Positions 1-8,927 of a stretch of 64,000 nt of DNA are shown one piece after another. Position numbers and translations under genes: made by a program. The notes under the pieces are model-generated. The model did not search any database. It was not told where the DNA came from and was given only the letters and a program-made list of their open reading frames with translations. Each line of letters starts with the position of its first letter. The first letter of the stretch is position 1. This stretch comes from Kribbella caucasensis (GTDB lineage: Bacteria > Actinomycetota > Actinomycetes > Propionibacteriales > Kribbellaceae): contig NZ_SNWQ01000013.1 of the NCBI RefSeq assembly GCF_004361855.1, positions 210,781 through 274,780 of the forward strand, written 5' to 3'.

Positions 1-444
1 ATCCCACGACACGAGGCGATAGCCGGACGGCGGTTCCGGTACTGCGGGGTGGTGGCCGGCGAGGGCGAGTCGGGTGAAGATCAGCGTGAGCCCGATCGTG
101 AAGCCGTGTTTGGCCAGGAAGTGGTCGCCGGGGGAGTCGGCCTTGGCATCGAGGAGCACCGTGCGGGCGTCGTTCTCCCGGGCTGCTTCGACCGCGGCGT
201 CAAGCAGGCGCGAGCCGATGCCGTGACGTCGCGAGCCCGGGTGGACCGCGAGTTCGAGCTCGGCGAGGTGGGACTGGGACGGCTTGCTGTTCAGCCGCAG
301 GAACGCGGAGCCGGCCGGGTTGCCGTCCGCGTCGGCGGCGAGCCAGGCGAGGCGGCGGCTGAAGGCCCGGTAGTCGGGATCGGTCAGCGGCGTGATCGAG
401 ATGGACAAGCCCGCAACGTAACGAACCGGACGCGTTCGGGGCAA
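1..444 (-). CDS. GNAT-family N-acetyltransferase, 3' end outside window
   Basis: Partial leftward gene that runs off the left edge; 148 codons are visible. Reading the minus strand from a TTG at 444 gives a GNAT fold with the acetyl-CoA loop SRRHGIGSRLL (R-x-x-G-x-G type), preceded by the strand LAELELAVHP, as in motif A of the family. It should transfer an acetyl group from acetyl-CoA to an unknown amine. The TTG is chosen because an in-frame TAG lies directly upstream (445-447) and GAGGG is about five bases before the TTG. It diverges from the GntR gene at 551. The visible part could be the first half of a two-domain GNAT protein. The substrate cannot be told. Confidence 0.75.
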   Translation of the reverse strand, partial: MPRTRPVRYVAGLSISITPLTDPDYRAFSRRLAWLAADADGNPAGSAFLRLNSKPSQSHLAELELAVHPGSRRHGIGSRLLDAAVEAARENDARTVLLDAKADSPGDHFLAKHGFTIGLTLIFTRLALAGHHPAVPEPPSGYRLVSWD

Positions 445-550
445 CTAGCCCTCATAGCCAGCACAGCTCTGCAACAGCACAGTCATTGACCGCACTGGCC
501 AGTAGTCCGCTAGCGTGCTCGCGGGCCGCCAACTGAGAGGGGAACCCGGG

Positions 551-1282
551 GTGGAACAGGTGTACGGCGTTGGCCGGCCGCGCGGTGTCGACCAGGCGCT
601 GGACGATGCCGACCAGGCGCACGATGAGATCCGGATGCGGTCGATCGGAGACGATCACATCGGGCTGCGGGACCAGGTGCTCGATGAGCTGCGGCGGCGG
701 ATCGTCGACGGTGAGTACGCCCAGGGCGAGCGGCTGACCGAGATCCGGCTCGCGGACGACTTCGGGGTGTCGCGGAATCCGGTCCGGGAGGCGCTGCGAG
801 TGGTTGCGGCGGAGGGGTTCGTGGAGCTCCTGCCGCGGCGTGGGGCAGTGGTCGTGACCCTCGACGAGGCGGCGATCACCGACCTGTTCGCGGTCCGTGC
901 GCAGCTCGAGACCCTGGCTGCCGGGCTCGCCGCGGAGCGGTCGACGGAGGCTGATGTCGCCCACCTGCGCGAGTTGCTCGAGGAAGCCCGCGTCGCGACG
1001 GAGGCCGGTGACTTCGGCCGGGTCGCCGAGCTGAACTCCGCCTTCCACATCGCGGTGATCGAGCTGAGCGGCAACCGCTGGCTGTCCTCGCTGTCCGGTG
1101 CGATGTACCACCACGTCCACTGGGTCTTCCGCGTCCGGGCCGCGCAGCGCGCACCACACTCCTGGGAAGAGCACCTCCGCCTGGTCGAGGCGATCGCCGC
1201 CGCCGATCGCCCCGCCGCCACCGAAGCCGCCCGAATCCACGTAGAAGCCGCCGCCGCCGCCGCCCTCACCGCCCCCGCCTGA
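551..1282 (+). CDS. GntR-family regulator, FadR/FCD subfamily
   Basis: 243-residue DNA-binding repressor or activator. Residues about 25-95 form the GntR winged helix (LRRRIVDGEYAQGERLTE, then SRNPVREALRVVAAEG, the recognition helix), and the rest is an FCD ligand domain with the metal-site pattern D..H and late histidines (SAFHIAVIELSGN, EEHLRLVEAI). The GTG at 551 is chosen because GAGAGGGGA lies 8 bases upstream; an ATG at 515 lacks such a site. It lies beside, and convergent with, the peptide transporter operon at 1309-8741, so it is the obvious candidate to control that operon. Two GTATAC palindromes in the operon's promoter region fit a GntR operator. Its ligand is unknown; a peptide or amino acid is an inference. 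Confidence 0.88.
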   Translation: MEQVYGVGRPRGVDQALDDADQAHDEIRMRSIGDDHIGLRDQVLDELRRRIVDGEYAQGERLTEIRLADDFGVSRNPVREALRVVAAEGFVELLPRRGAVVVTLDEAAITDLFAVRAQLETLAAGLAAERSTEADVAHLRELLEEARVATEAGDFGRVAELNSAFHIAVIELSGNRWLSSLSGAMYHHVHWVFRVRAAQRAPHSWEEHLRLVEAIAAADRPAATEAARIHVEAAAAAALTAPA

Positions 1283-1308
1283 CAAGCGGGGGAGCGGCCG
1301 ACAGAGGC

Positions 1309-3084
1309 TCATCGGCCGACTGCGTAGCCCTGCATTCCTCGGGGGTTGGCGGCTGCGCTGATCACGCCGTCGGGGTCGCGGCGTACTGCGCACAACCGGC
1401 CCAGGCTCCAGGCGTCCGCCTCGGTCACCACGTGGCCGCGGCGTACCAGCTCGTCGCGAACCGCAGTGCCGAGCCGGCTCTCCATCGTCAGGCCGCCCGG
1501 TTCCATCGCCCGCGGGTAGAACGACGACGGGAACCCGGTCGTGTGCCAGGCCGGCGCATCGATCGCCTCCTGCAACTCCTGCCCGCCCGCCAGATGCCGG
1601 AGCAGGAACAGCAACTGCCACTGGTCCTGCTGATCACCACCCGGCGAACCACAAGCAAGCACCGGTACGCCGTCCCGCAGCACCAGCGTCGGCGTCAGCG
1701 TGGTCCGCGGCCGCAACCCCGGAGCAAGAGACGACGCCAGCCCCTCCTCCAACCAGAACATCTGCAACCGGCTACCCAAGCAGAACCCCAGCTCCGGAAT
1801 CGTCGGCGACGACTGCAACCAACCACCACTAGGCGTCGCGGAGATCACGTTGCCCCACTGATCGATCACGTCGACGTGACACGTGTCGCCGCGCGTCACG
1901 CCCTCCGGCGACACCGTCGGCTCACCCGTGGTCGCATCCCCGCCAAGATCGTTGCCCACAGCAAGCGCAGGCAACTTCGGCGCGCGACCGTCGGGACTAC
2001 CCGGCCGCAACTCCATCGACGCCACGTCACCGATCAGCGCGGCCCGCGAGGCGGCGTACGCGGGGGAGAGGAGCGTCTTCAGCGGCGTGTCCGCGCCGTC
2101 GCCGTACCACGCCTCGCGGTCGGCGTACGACAACTTCATCACCTCGACCGTCGCGTGCACGGCCTCCGCACTCGTCAGGTCCAGGTCCGCCGGATCGCCC
2201 AGCTCCGCAAGGACGGCCAGCGACTGCAGCAGACCGGGACCCTGACCCCACGGGCCCGTCTTCGCGACCGTGTGACCGTGCCACTCCAGCGTGGCCGCGT
2301 CCTCCCAGCTCGCCTCGAACCCGGCCACGTCATCACCCGTCACCAGGCCGGGGTGGTCCGCGCCACTGGAGTCCCGATGCGGCAGCCGCGAGAACCGGTC
2401 GATCGCCTCCGCGACAAACCCCTCGCGCCAGGTCAACCGAGCCCGCTCGACCTGGACCACACGATCCGCGCCGGCCTCCTCGGCAGACATGACCAGCCGC
2501 TCGAGCGTGACGGCGTACACGGGGTTCTTGAACAGCGAGTTAGCGCCAGGCGCTCGCCCGTCCTGCAACCACAGCTCAGCAGAGGTCGGCCAATGCGAAG
2601 TGAACAGCTCCTGCACCGTACGGACGGTGTCCCCGACCCGTCCGACGACCGGATGGCCGTTGCGGGCATACCCGATCGCTGGTTCGAGCACTGTGCGCAG
2701 CGAGAGCGTCCCGTGGTCGCGCAGCAACAACAGCCACGCGTCGACAGCACCCGGTACTGCGGCCGCAAGCGGTCCGGAGCCGGGGATCATCGACAGACCC
2801 AGCGAGCGGAAGTGCTCGATCGTCGCACCGGCGGGAGCAACGCCCTGCCCCGACAGCACCCGTGGCGTGGGGTTGTCGGCGGTCGTGATGATCGCCGGGA
2901 CCTCACCGCCCGGTCCGTTCAGATGCGGCTCCACCACGTGCAGCACGAATCCCGCGCAAGCGGCCGCGTCGAACGCGTTACCGCCGAGCTCCAGGATCCG
3001 CATCGCCGACTGCGACGCCAGCCAATGCGTGGACGAGACCACCCCGAACGTACCGCGCAACGTCGGCCGGGTGGTGAAGGTCAT
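1309..3084 (-). CDS. ggt: Gamma-glutamyltransferase family protein
   Basis: 591-residue Ntn-hydrolase of the gamma-glutamyltranspeptidase family, which cleaves or transfers the gamma-glutamyl group of glutathione-like compounds and self-processes at an internal threonine. The N-terminal part has the family signature around residues 27-60 (AMRILELGGNAFDAA, then HLNGPGGE). T401 in GDTCHVDVID is the likely nucleophile at the start of the small subunit, followed by the SGGW and PRTTLTPT segments. The ATG at 3084 overlaps the stop of the ABC ATPase (ATGA), which settles the start; longer in-frame codons are rejected. No signal peptide is seen, so it is probably cytoplasmic and acts on imported peptides. 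It is the last gene of the transporter operon. It could be a relative with a different acyl specificity. Confidence 0.9.
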   Translation of the reverse strand: MTFTTRPTLRGTFGVVSSTHWLASQSAMRILELGGNAFDAAACAGFVLHVVEPHLNGPGGEVPAIITTADNPTPRVLSGQGVAPAGATIEHFRSLGLSMIPGSGPLAAAVPGAVDAWLLLLRDHGTLSLRTVLEPAIGYARNGHPVVGRVGDTVRTVQELFTSHWPTSAELWLQDGRAPGANSLFKNPVYAVTLERLVMSAEEAGADRVVQVERARLTWREGFVAEAIDRFSRLPHRDSSGADHPGLVTGDDVAGFEASWEDAATLEWHGHTVAKTGPWGQGPGLLQSLAVLAELGDPADLDLTSAEAVHATVEVMKLSYADREAWYGDGADTPLKTLLSPAYAASRAALIGDVASMELRPGSPDGRAPKLPALAVGNDLGGDATTGEPTVSPEGVTRGDTCHVDVIDQWGNVISATPSGGWLQSSPTIPELGFCLGSRLQMFWLEEGLASSLAPGLRPRTTLTPTLVLRDGVPVLACGSPGGDQQDQWQLLFLLRHLAGGQELQEAIDAPAWHTTGFPSSFYPRAMEPGGLTMESRLGTAVRDELVRRGHVVTEADAWSLGRLCAVRRDPDGVISAAANPRGMQGYAVGR

Positions 3085-4103
3085 CGAGCAACTCCTGTCT
3101 CGTTCGACTGTGTTTGAATGCTTTCCCCACCCCACCGCCCCGGTCGTTCTCTTACGTCCGGTCCGGTGCCGTCGTCGCTGACCAGGTGACAAGCGACCTG
3201 ATGACCGCCCTCACCGATCACCCGGGCCTCCGGCACAACGGTCCTGCACTTCTCCACGGCTACCGGGCACCGCGTGTGGAACCGGCACCCCGGCGGTGGG
3301 TCGATCGGCGACGGCAGGTCATCCCCGAGCAGTACGGGCTGCCGCGCCCGCTGCGCCACCGGATTCGGCACCGGCGCGGCCGACAGCAACGCCTGCGTGT
3401 ACGGATGAGCCGGTACGCCGAAGATCCGTTCGCGCGGGCCCTGTTCGACCAGTTGGCCCAGATACATCACGGCGACCTCGTCGGCCAGGTACTCCACCGC
3501 GGACAGATCGTGCGTGATGAACAGACACGCGAACCCCAGGTCGCGCTGTAGATCCGCGAGCAGGTTCAACACGGACGCCTGCACCGAGACATCCAACGCA
3601 CTGGTCGGCTCGTCCGCGACCAGCAGCGCCGGGGACGAGATCAGTGCACGCGCGATGCTCACTCGTTGACGCTGTCCGCCTGACAACTCATGCGGTGATC
3701 GCTGGGCGACCTCCGGACGCAACCCGACCCGTCGGAGTGCCTCGGCCACGGGCCCTGTGGTGTCGCGCTGACGCATGAGCCGCAGTGGTTCGCCCACGAT
3801 GTCGCCGACCGACAGTCGCGGGTCCAGTGAGCCCGCTGGGTCCTGGAACACGATCGACACGTCCCGCCGGTGCGGACGGAGCCGTCGCCGACTGAGGTGG
3901 GTGATGTCGGCATCGGCCAAGCGGACTGTGCCGCCTGTCGGTTCCAGCAGCCGGACGATGGACCTGCCGACTGTCGACTTACCAGAACCGCTCTCGCCGA
4001 CCAGTGCGACCACAGAGCCCTTGCGGATCCGCAGAGAGACCCCGTCGACGGCCCGGACCGGGCCGAAGTGCATGACGAGGTCTTCGAGTTCCAGTGCGTA
4101 CAT
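3081..4103 (-). CDS. Oligopeptide ABC transporter ATP-binding protein (OppF/DppF type)
   Basis: 340 residues; one of two ATPases powering a peptide importer. Walker A GESGSGKST is near residue 36, the signature is LSGGQRQRVSIARAL, Walker B is LLVADEPTSALD, and the H-loop is FITHDLSAVEYLAD. The C-terminal oligopeptide/dipeptide extension with PPGCRFHTRCPVA carries cysteines typical of the family, possibly for an Fe-S cluster. The start overlaps the preceding ATPase stop by one base (TGATG) and the stop overlaps the start of ggt, so translation is coupled throughout. It sits on the cytoplasmic side of the membrane with the DppD-type partner and the two permeases. The substrate is probably a di- or oligopeptide, perhaps gamma-glutamyl, judging from the ggt neighbour. 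Confidence 0.95.
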   Translation of the reverse strand: MYALELEDLVMHFGPVRAVDGVSLRIRKGSVVALVGESGSGKSTVGRSIVRLLEPTGGTVRLADADITHLSRRRLRPHRRDVSIVFQDPAGSLDPRLSVGDIVGEPLRLMRQRDTTGPVAEALRRVGLRPEVAQRSPHELSGGQRQRVSIARALISSPALLVADEPTSALDVSVQASVLNLLADLQRDLGFACLFITHDLSAVEYLADEVAVMYLGQLVEQGPRERIFGVPAHPYTQALLSAAPVPNPVAQRARQPVLLGDDLPSPIDPPPGCRFHTRCPVAVEKCRTVVPEARVIGEGGHQVACHLVSDDGTGPDVRERPGRWGGESIQTQSNETGVAR

Positions 4104-5203
4104 CAGACCTCCACCGGTTCACGGACGGGGTTCCAGCAGGCGACGTGGTGGTTTGGGGTGCCCTCGGCCGTCAGGAGCGGTTGTTCCGTCGTACAGGTGT
4201 CTCTCGCGCGGGAGCAGCGGTCGGCGAAAGTGCACGCGTTGGGCTGCTCCGCAAGGACCGGGACCAGACCGGGGATCTCGTTGAGCCGGTGCGTGCCCGC
4301 GTGCCGCCCTGCGGACGGGGATGCGGCCAGAAGCCCTGCGGTATAAGGGTGTTTGGGTTGGGCGAACAGTTCGTTGACGTTGGCGGTCTCGACCACGCGG
4401 CCGGCGTACATGACCGCCACCCGGTCGGCCAGGTCGGCGACGACTCCGAGGTCGTGGGTGATCAGGACGATGCTGGTGCCGAGCCGTTCGCGCAGACCAC
4501 GCAGTACGTCGAGGATGCCGGCCTGGATCGTCACGTCGAGCGCTGTGGTCGGTTCGTCGGCGATCAGCACCTTCGGATCGCAGGCGACCGCCATCGCGAT
4601 CATCACGCGCTGCCGCATCCCGCCGGACAACTGGTGCGGGTAGTCGTCGATCCGGCGTTCGGCCGACGGGATGCCGACCAGTTTGAGCAGTTCGACGGAC
4701 CGCTTCCGGGCAGTCGAGCGCGATAGGCCGTTGTGGATCCTGAGCACTTCACCGATCTGGTTGCCGACGGTGAAGACCGGGTTCAGCGAGGTCATCGGTT
4801 CCTGGAAGATGTAGGCGATCTCGCGGCCGCGGATCGAGCGGAGCGTCTTCTTGTCCGCGCCGACGAGTTCACGCCCGTCCAACCGGACCGACCCGTCGAC
4901 ACTCGCGGTCCTGGGGAGCAGCCCGGCGAGACTCATCGCCGTCACGCTCTTGCCGCAGCCGGACTCGCCGACCACCGCCAGCACCTCTTGGTCGGCCACC
5001 TCGAAGTCCACCCGATCGACCGCCGACAGCGGCCCGTCCTCGGTCCGGAACGTGACGGTCAGCCCACGCACCTCCAGCACCGGTACGCCGACTCCGCCAG
5101 TACCGGCCGCATTCGACCCGGCCTGACCGGTCCCCGCTGCGGTCGAGCCGACCTGGCCTGTTCCCGCTGGGGGTTCCGTGTTCACCTTCGAGATGGCGCT
5201 CAT
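4103..5203 (-). CDS. Oligopeptide ABC transporter ATP-binding protein (OppD/DppD type)
   Basis: 366-residue ATPase partner of the DppF-type gene. Walker A GESGCGKS, signature LSGGMRQRVMIAMAV, Walker B VLIADEPTTALD and H-loop LITHDLGVVADLAD are all intact. The C-terminal cysteine cluster (NACTFADRCSRARDTC) is as in OppD. The ATG at 5203 overlaps the permease stop as ATGA; the longer frame upstream is not used. Unusually, residues about 10-40 are a low-complexity linker of three near-repeats of GTGQVGSTAA type before the core starts at VLEVRGLTV. This tail is absent from typical family members and may reflect a small tandem DNA duplication. Function: ATP hydrolysis for peptide import. Confidence 0.95.
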   Translation of the reverse strand: MSAISKVNTEPPAGTGQVGSTAAGTGQAGSNAAGTGGVGVPVLEVRGLTVTFRTEDGPLSAVDRVDFEVADQEVLAVVGESGCGKSVTAMSLAGLLPRTASVDGSVRLDGRELVGADKKTLRSIRGREIAYIFQEPMTSLNPVFTVGNQIGEVLRIHNGLSRSTARKRSVELLKLVGIPSAERRIDDYPHQLSGGMRQRVMIAMAVACDPKVLIADEPTTALDVTIQAGILDVLRGLRERLGTSIVLITHDLGVVADLADRVAVMYAGRVVETANVNELFAQPKHPYTAGLLAASPSAGRHAGTHRLNEIPGLVPVLAEQPNACTFADRCSRARDTCTTEQPLLTAEGTPNHHVACWNPVREPVEV

Positions 5204-6084
5204 CGGCGGCTCGCTTTCGGGTCGAGTGCGTCGCGGAGGCTGTCGCCGACGATGTTGAACGCCAGCGCGATCAGCATGATCGCGACCCCCGGCATCACCG
5301 CGGCCCACGGTGCCTTGGCCGCGAACTGCTGCGCGTCGGCCAGCATCGTCCCGAGGCTCGGCGCCGGCGGCTGGATCCCGAGTCCCAGGAACGACAGCAC
5401 CGCCTCGCCCAGGATCGCGGCCGGGATCGCGACCGTCGCCTGCACGATGATCACCGACGCCGCGTTCGGCAGGATGTGCCGGCCGATCACCCACAGATCA
5501 CCCGCGCCCTCGACGATCGCCGCCGAGACGAAGTCGAGCGACTTCAGCCGCAACGTCTCCGACCGGACGATCCGGATCACCCCCGGGATCTGCGCGATCC
5601 CGATCGCGATCGCCGCGTTGCCGAGACTCGCACCACGGATCGCCGCCAGCCCGACCGCCAGGATCAGGAACGGGAACGCCAGCACCAGATCGGTGAACCG
5701 CGAGATCAACGCGTCGATCGTGCGGAAGTAGCCGGCCATCAACCCGAGCGGTACGCCGATCGCCAGCGACGTAGCGACCGCGAGCATCCCCACGTGCAAC
5801 GACGCCCGCAGCCCGAACATGATCCGCGACAACACGTCCCGGCCGAGATCGTCCGTCCCGAGCACGTACCCCGGCGTACCGGGAGCGGCGAACGCCTGGC
5901 TCAGATGCGTGTCTGTCGGTTCATGCGGTGCGAGCCAAGGAGCGAACAACGCCGCGAATACGGCGATCCCGAGGACGACGAGTCCGGTGATCGCCAACGG
6001 GTTGCGGAGCAGCCGTCGTACCACCTTGCGACGGCGTGACGACAGCGGCGTACCGGCTGAGACGGTCACATCGGCGACAGCCAT
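5200..6084 (-). CDS. Peptide ABC transporter permease (OppC/DppC type)
   Basis: 294-residue inner-membrane permease. After a short cytoplasmic tail there is the first membrane helix (LAITGLVVLGIAVFAALF), then the family N-terminal motif GTDDLGRDVLSR, about five further helices, and the EAA-like loop that contacts the ATPases (SAAIVEGAGDLWVIGRHILP). The ATG at 6084 is taken because it overlaps the upstream stop by one base (TGATG); a GTG at 6087 is directly in front and would add one residue. It pairs with the DppB-type permease to form the channel. Peptide import from the periplasmic-side binding protein is established for the family; the substrate here is inferred. Confidence 0.94.
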   Translation of the reverse strand: MAVADVTVSAGTPLSSRRRKVVRRLLRNPLAITGLVVLGIAVFAALFAPWLAPHEPTDTHLSQAFAAPGTPGYVLGTDDLGRDVLSRIMFGLRASLHVGMLAVATSLAIGVPLGLMAGYFRTIDALISRFTDLVLAFPFLILAVGLAAIRGASLGNAAIAIGIAQIPGVIRIVRSETLRLKSLDFVSAAIVEGAGDLWVIGRHILPNAASVIIVQATVAIPAAILGEAVLSFLGLGIQPPAPSLGTMLADAQQFAAKAPWAAVMPGVAIMLIALAFNIVGDSLRDALDPKASRR

Positions 6085-7037
6085 CACGCCTCACCTCGCA
6101 CCCGGATGCGCGGATCGATCACCGAGTACAGCAGATCGACCAGCAGATTGATCACGATGTACGCCGTCGCGGTGACCAGCACGACCGCCTGGATCACCGG
6201 GTAGTCCCGCTGGAACACCGCGTCGACGGTCAGTTTCCCGAACCCCGGCAGCGCGAAGATCCGTTCGGTCACGACCGCACCCGAGATCAGCGCGCCCAGC
6301 TGCAGACCGACGATCGTGACGACAACGATCAGGCTGTTCCGCAACGCGTGCCTGCCGATCACCGCGCGCGGCGGCAGACCTTTCGCCTCGGCCGTACGGA
6401 TGTAGTCGGCCGACAAGGCGTCCAGCATCGACGACCTGGTCTGCCTCATGATCACCGCGGCAAGCCCGGTACCGAGGATCAACGCCGGCAACACGAGATG
6501 GTGCAGATTGCCGACCGGATCGCTGAAGAACGGCACGAACCCGGACGCCGGGAACAACCCGAGCGCCACCGACAGGTACAGGATCGCCATCAGCCCGAGC
6601 CAGAAGTTCGGCACCGACAACCCGAGCAACGCGAGCGCGTTCGCGGCCCACTCGGCCGGCCGGCCCCGACGTACGGCGGCCACCACGCCGGCGCCGATGC
6701 CGATGAGGCTGGCCACCAGAATCGCGAGCGCGGACAGCTCGATCGTGACCGGGAGGGCGTGCCGGAGCATCGTGTTCACGCTCTCCCCGGTCCGGATCGA
6801 TTGGCCGAGATCACCTTGCGCGGCGTGGCTGACGAACTGCCAGAACTGGACCGGCAACGAGTCGTCCAGCCCGTACTGCTCCCGGATCGCGCGCAGCGAC
6901 TCCGGATCGCGGTCCTCCCCGGCCAGCGCCAGGGCCGGATCGCCGGGCAGCGCCCGGACCCCGAGGAAGACCACGATCGTTGCCAGCAGCAACGTGACCA
7001 GCGATTGCCAGAGCCGGTGCAGCAGATAGCGCCTCAT
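6084..7037 (-). CDS. Peptide ABC transporter permease (OppB/DppB type)
   Basis: 317-residue membrane protein with six predicted helices. The first is at residues about 8-28 (SLVTLLLATIVVFLGVRALP, family-typical LPGDP). There is an extracytoplasmic loop with EQYGLDDSLPVQFW, and the EAA loop is DYIRTAEAKGLPPRAVIGRHALRNS, the coupling helix for the ATPases. It starts 12 bases after the binding-protein gene and is coupled to the DppC-type permease. Its own ribosome site is weak, so expression probably depends on the upstream gene. Role: half of the transmembrane channel of the peptide importer. Confidence 0.94.
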   Translation of the reverse strand: MRRYLLHRLWQSLVTLLLATIVVFLGVRALPGDPALALAGEDRDPESLRAIREQYGLDDSLPVQFWQFVSHAAQGDLGQSIRTGESVNTMLRHALPVTIELSALAILVASLIGIGAGVVAAVRRGRPAEWAANALALLGLSVPNFWLGLMAILYLSVALGLFPASGFVPFFSDPVGNLHHLVLPALILGTGLAAVIMRQTRSSMLDALSADYIRTAEAKGLPPRAVIGRHALRNSLIVVVTIVGLQLGALISGAVVTERIFALPGFGKLTVDAVFQRDYPVIQAVVLVTATAYIVINLLVDLLYSVIDPRIRVRGEA

Positions 7038-7049
7038 CCGGACCGGCCC

Positions 7050-8741
7050 TTACTTGGCGAGACCGGCGAACGCGGTCCGGAGCACACCGTCCGGGTAGGT
7101 CTGGACGCCGAGCACCTTGTTCGAGACCCCGGTCAGGTTGCGCTGCCGGTACATGTAGATGATCGGGTCGGCCTGCTGCAGCTTGGCGACCACCTGACCG
7201 TAGAGCTCCACCCGCTTGGCCTGGTCCTGGGACTGCCGGGCGTCGGTGAGCAGCTTGTCCAGCTCGGGGTCGCTGTAGCCGGCCACGTTCTGGCTGCCGC
7301 CGGTGCCGACGAAGCTGAAGATGTTCGCGTCCGGGTCGACCCGGCCGGACCAGCCGAGCTGCAGCAGCTCGAAGTCACCACGGTCCTGCTGGTCGAGTAG
7401 CGAGGTGTACTCGACCGGCTTGATCATCAGTTCGAAGCCGCCCTCCTTGACCATCGCCTGCAGCGCTTGGGCAAGGCGGAGGCTGTCGGGGTTGTTCGAG
7501 GTGATCATGCTGACCTTGTACGGCGTACTGACGCCTGCCTGGCTGAGCAGTTCCTTCGCCTTCGCCGGGTCGTGGGCCGGGCACACCTGCGCGGCGTCCG
7601 AGCTGAACGGGCTCTTCGGCGAGACCGGGGAGCACGCGACGGTGTTCAGTCCGTTGAAGATCGACTTGACCAGCGCCTCCCGGTCGATCGACAGGGCGAG
7701 CGCCTGCCGGACCCGCGGGTCCTTGGCGATCGGGGTGTCCAGCTGCTTGGACGGCTTCTCGATGCCGTCCGCGTTGCCGATGTTGACGGTCAGGCCCTGG
7801 TAGCCGAGGGACTCCGACTGCAGCACGGTCATGCCGCTGACCTTCTGCACCTCCGGCGCGTCCTGGGTGGACAGCGAGTCGGCGACCTGGGCGTCACCGG
7901 ACCGGAGGTTGGCCGAGCGGATGCTCGAGTCGGTGATGATCCGGTACTCGATCGCGTCCAGGTGCACCTTGTCGGCGGCGTAGTACAGCGGATCGCGGAC
8001 CACCTTGATCGAGTTCTGCGCGACCCGGTTGGCGAACTTGAAGGGGCCGACGCAGACCGGACCGGTGGAGAAGTTCGCGCCCAGCTTGGCGACCGCGGCC
8101 GGGCTGAGGACCATGCCGGCCCGGTCGGCGAGCGCGGCGGTCAGCGGGGCGAACGGCTTGGACAGCTTGATCACCACGGTCTTCGCGTCCGGCGTCTGCA
8201 CCGAGCTGATCGGCCCGAGCTCGCTCTTGCGGCCCGAACCCGCCAGCGTCAGACCGCGCTCGATCGACAGCTTCACCGCGGTCGAGTCCATCGTGGTGCC
8301 GTCGGCGAACTTCACGCCCTCGCGCAGCGGGATGGTCAGGCTGAGACCGTCGGCGGCGATGGTCGGCAACGCGGTCGCGAGCTGCGGCACGATCTTGGCG
8401 TCGGGGCCGAGGTCGTACAGCTTCTCGCACATGGTGTGGAAGACGTACCGCGAATAGAGGCTGCGGGACAGCGACGGGTCCAGCTTGTCCGGGTCCGCCG
8501 AGAGGGCGACCGTCAGCGTGCCGCCGTGGTTGACCTTGGCCGGATCAGCGGGATCGCCGAACACGTCCTTGGCCGTCGCGGCCGTGTCGGAAGCGCCTCC
8601 GCCGGCCTGGTTGTCGGTGCTCTGGACCGGTGAGCAGGCCGTACCCGCGACCACGAGAGCGGCGAGTACGGCTGAGGCGGCGAGTCGGTGCCGAGTGCTC
8701 CGACGGGGGCGGATCGGCGTCGACGGAGTTCGGCGGGGCAT
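7050..8741 (-). CDS. Peptide ABC transporter substrate-binding lipoprotein (SBP family 5)
   Basis: 563-residue extracytoplasmic binding protein, first gene of the six-gene operon. The N-terminus has an arginine-rich stretch, a hydrophobic core (LAASAVLAALVVAGTAC) and a cysteine at the end of a lipobox-like site, so it should be lipid-anchored. The SBP_bac_5 domain fills the rest, with the family pattern KVNHGGTLTVALSADPDKLDPSLSRS near the start and LREGVKFADGT. GGAGG stands five bases before the ATG. It captures the peptide and hands it to the DppBC channel. The following ggt and the nearby GntR gene suggest a gamma-glutamyl or related peptide, which is inference; nickel or other ligands of the family cannot be excluded. 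Confidence 0.94.
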   Translation of the reverse strand: MPRRTPSTPIRPRRSTRHRLAASAVLAALVVAGTACSPVQSTDNQAGGGASDTAATAKDVFGDPADPAKVNHGGTLTVALSADPDKLDPSLSRSLYSRYVFHTMCEKLYDLGPDAKIVPQLATALPTIAADGLSLTIPLREGVKFADGTTMDSTAVKLSIERGLTLAGSGRKSELGPISSVQTPDAKTVVIKLSKPFAPLTAALADRAGMVLSPAAVAKLGANFSTGPVCVGPFKFANRVAQNSIKVVRDPLYYAADKVHLDAIEYRIITDSSIRSANLRSGDAQVADSLSTQDAPEVQKVSGMTVLQSESLGYQGLTVNIGNADGIEKPSKQLDTPIAKDPRVRQALALSIDREALVKSIFNGLNTVACSPVSPKSPFSSDAAQVCPAHDPAKAKELLSQAGVSTPYKVSMITSNNPDSLRLAQALQAMVKEGGFELMIKPVEYTSLLDQQDRGDFELLQLGWSGRVDPDANIFSFVGTGGSQNVAGYSDPELDKLLTDARQSQDQAKRVELYGQVVAKLQQADPIIYMYRQRNLTGVSNKVLGVQTYPDGVLRTAFAGLAK

Positions 8742-8780
8742 TGCGACCTCCAGGGGTTGAGCGGTTCCGTCGACTGTTTC

Positions 8781-8875
8781 ATGTATACAAGGTGGGTGCG
8801 CAAGTGATTCCGCGAGTTTGACTCAAGCTGTTACACAAGGGATTTGAGTCGGCCCCGCCGCCGTTCCGTATACAG
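8781..8875. promoter_or_regulatory. Candidate GntR operators upstream of the peptide transporter operon
   Basis: Two copies of a GTATAC palindrome lie between the operon start (8741) and the GNAT gene: ATGTATACAA at 8781-8790 and CCGTATACAG at 8866-8875, about 85 bases apart. TTGTATACAA-like sites are known operators of GntR/FCD regulators, and such a regulator is encoded at 551-1282. Between them, GACTCAA (8820-8826) and TTGAGTC (8844-8850) form a 7-base inverted repeat of unknown purpose. No clean -35/-10 pair could be fixed. Confidence 0.4.
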
Positions 8876-8927
8876 AAGGTCGCTGCGACCACACAGCGTC
8901 ACTGAACGGCGACGAGGCCGGCCTAAC

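Noticed and set aside
1432..3117. 561-codon open frame on the plus strand opposite ggt
   Set aside because: Arginine- and proline-rich shadow of the ggt gene; no domain and no ribosome site.
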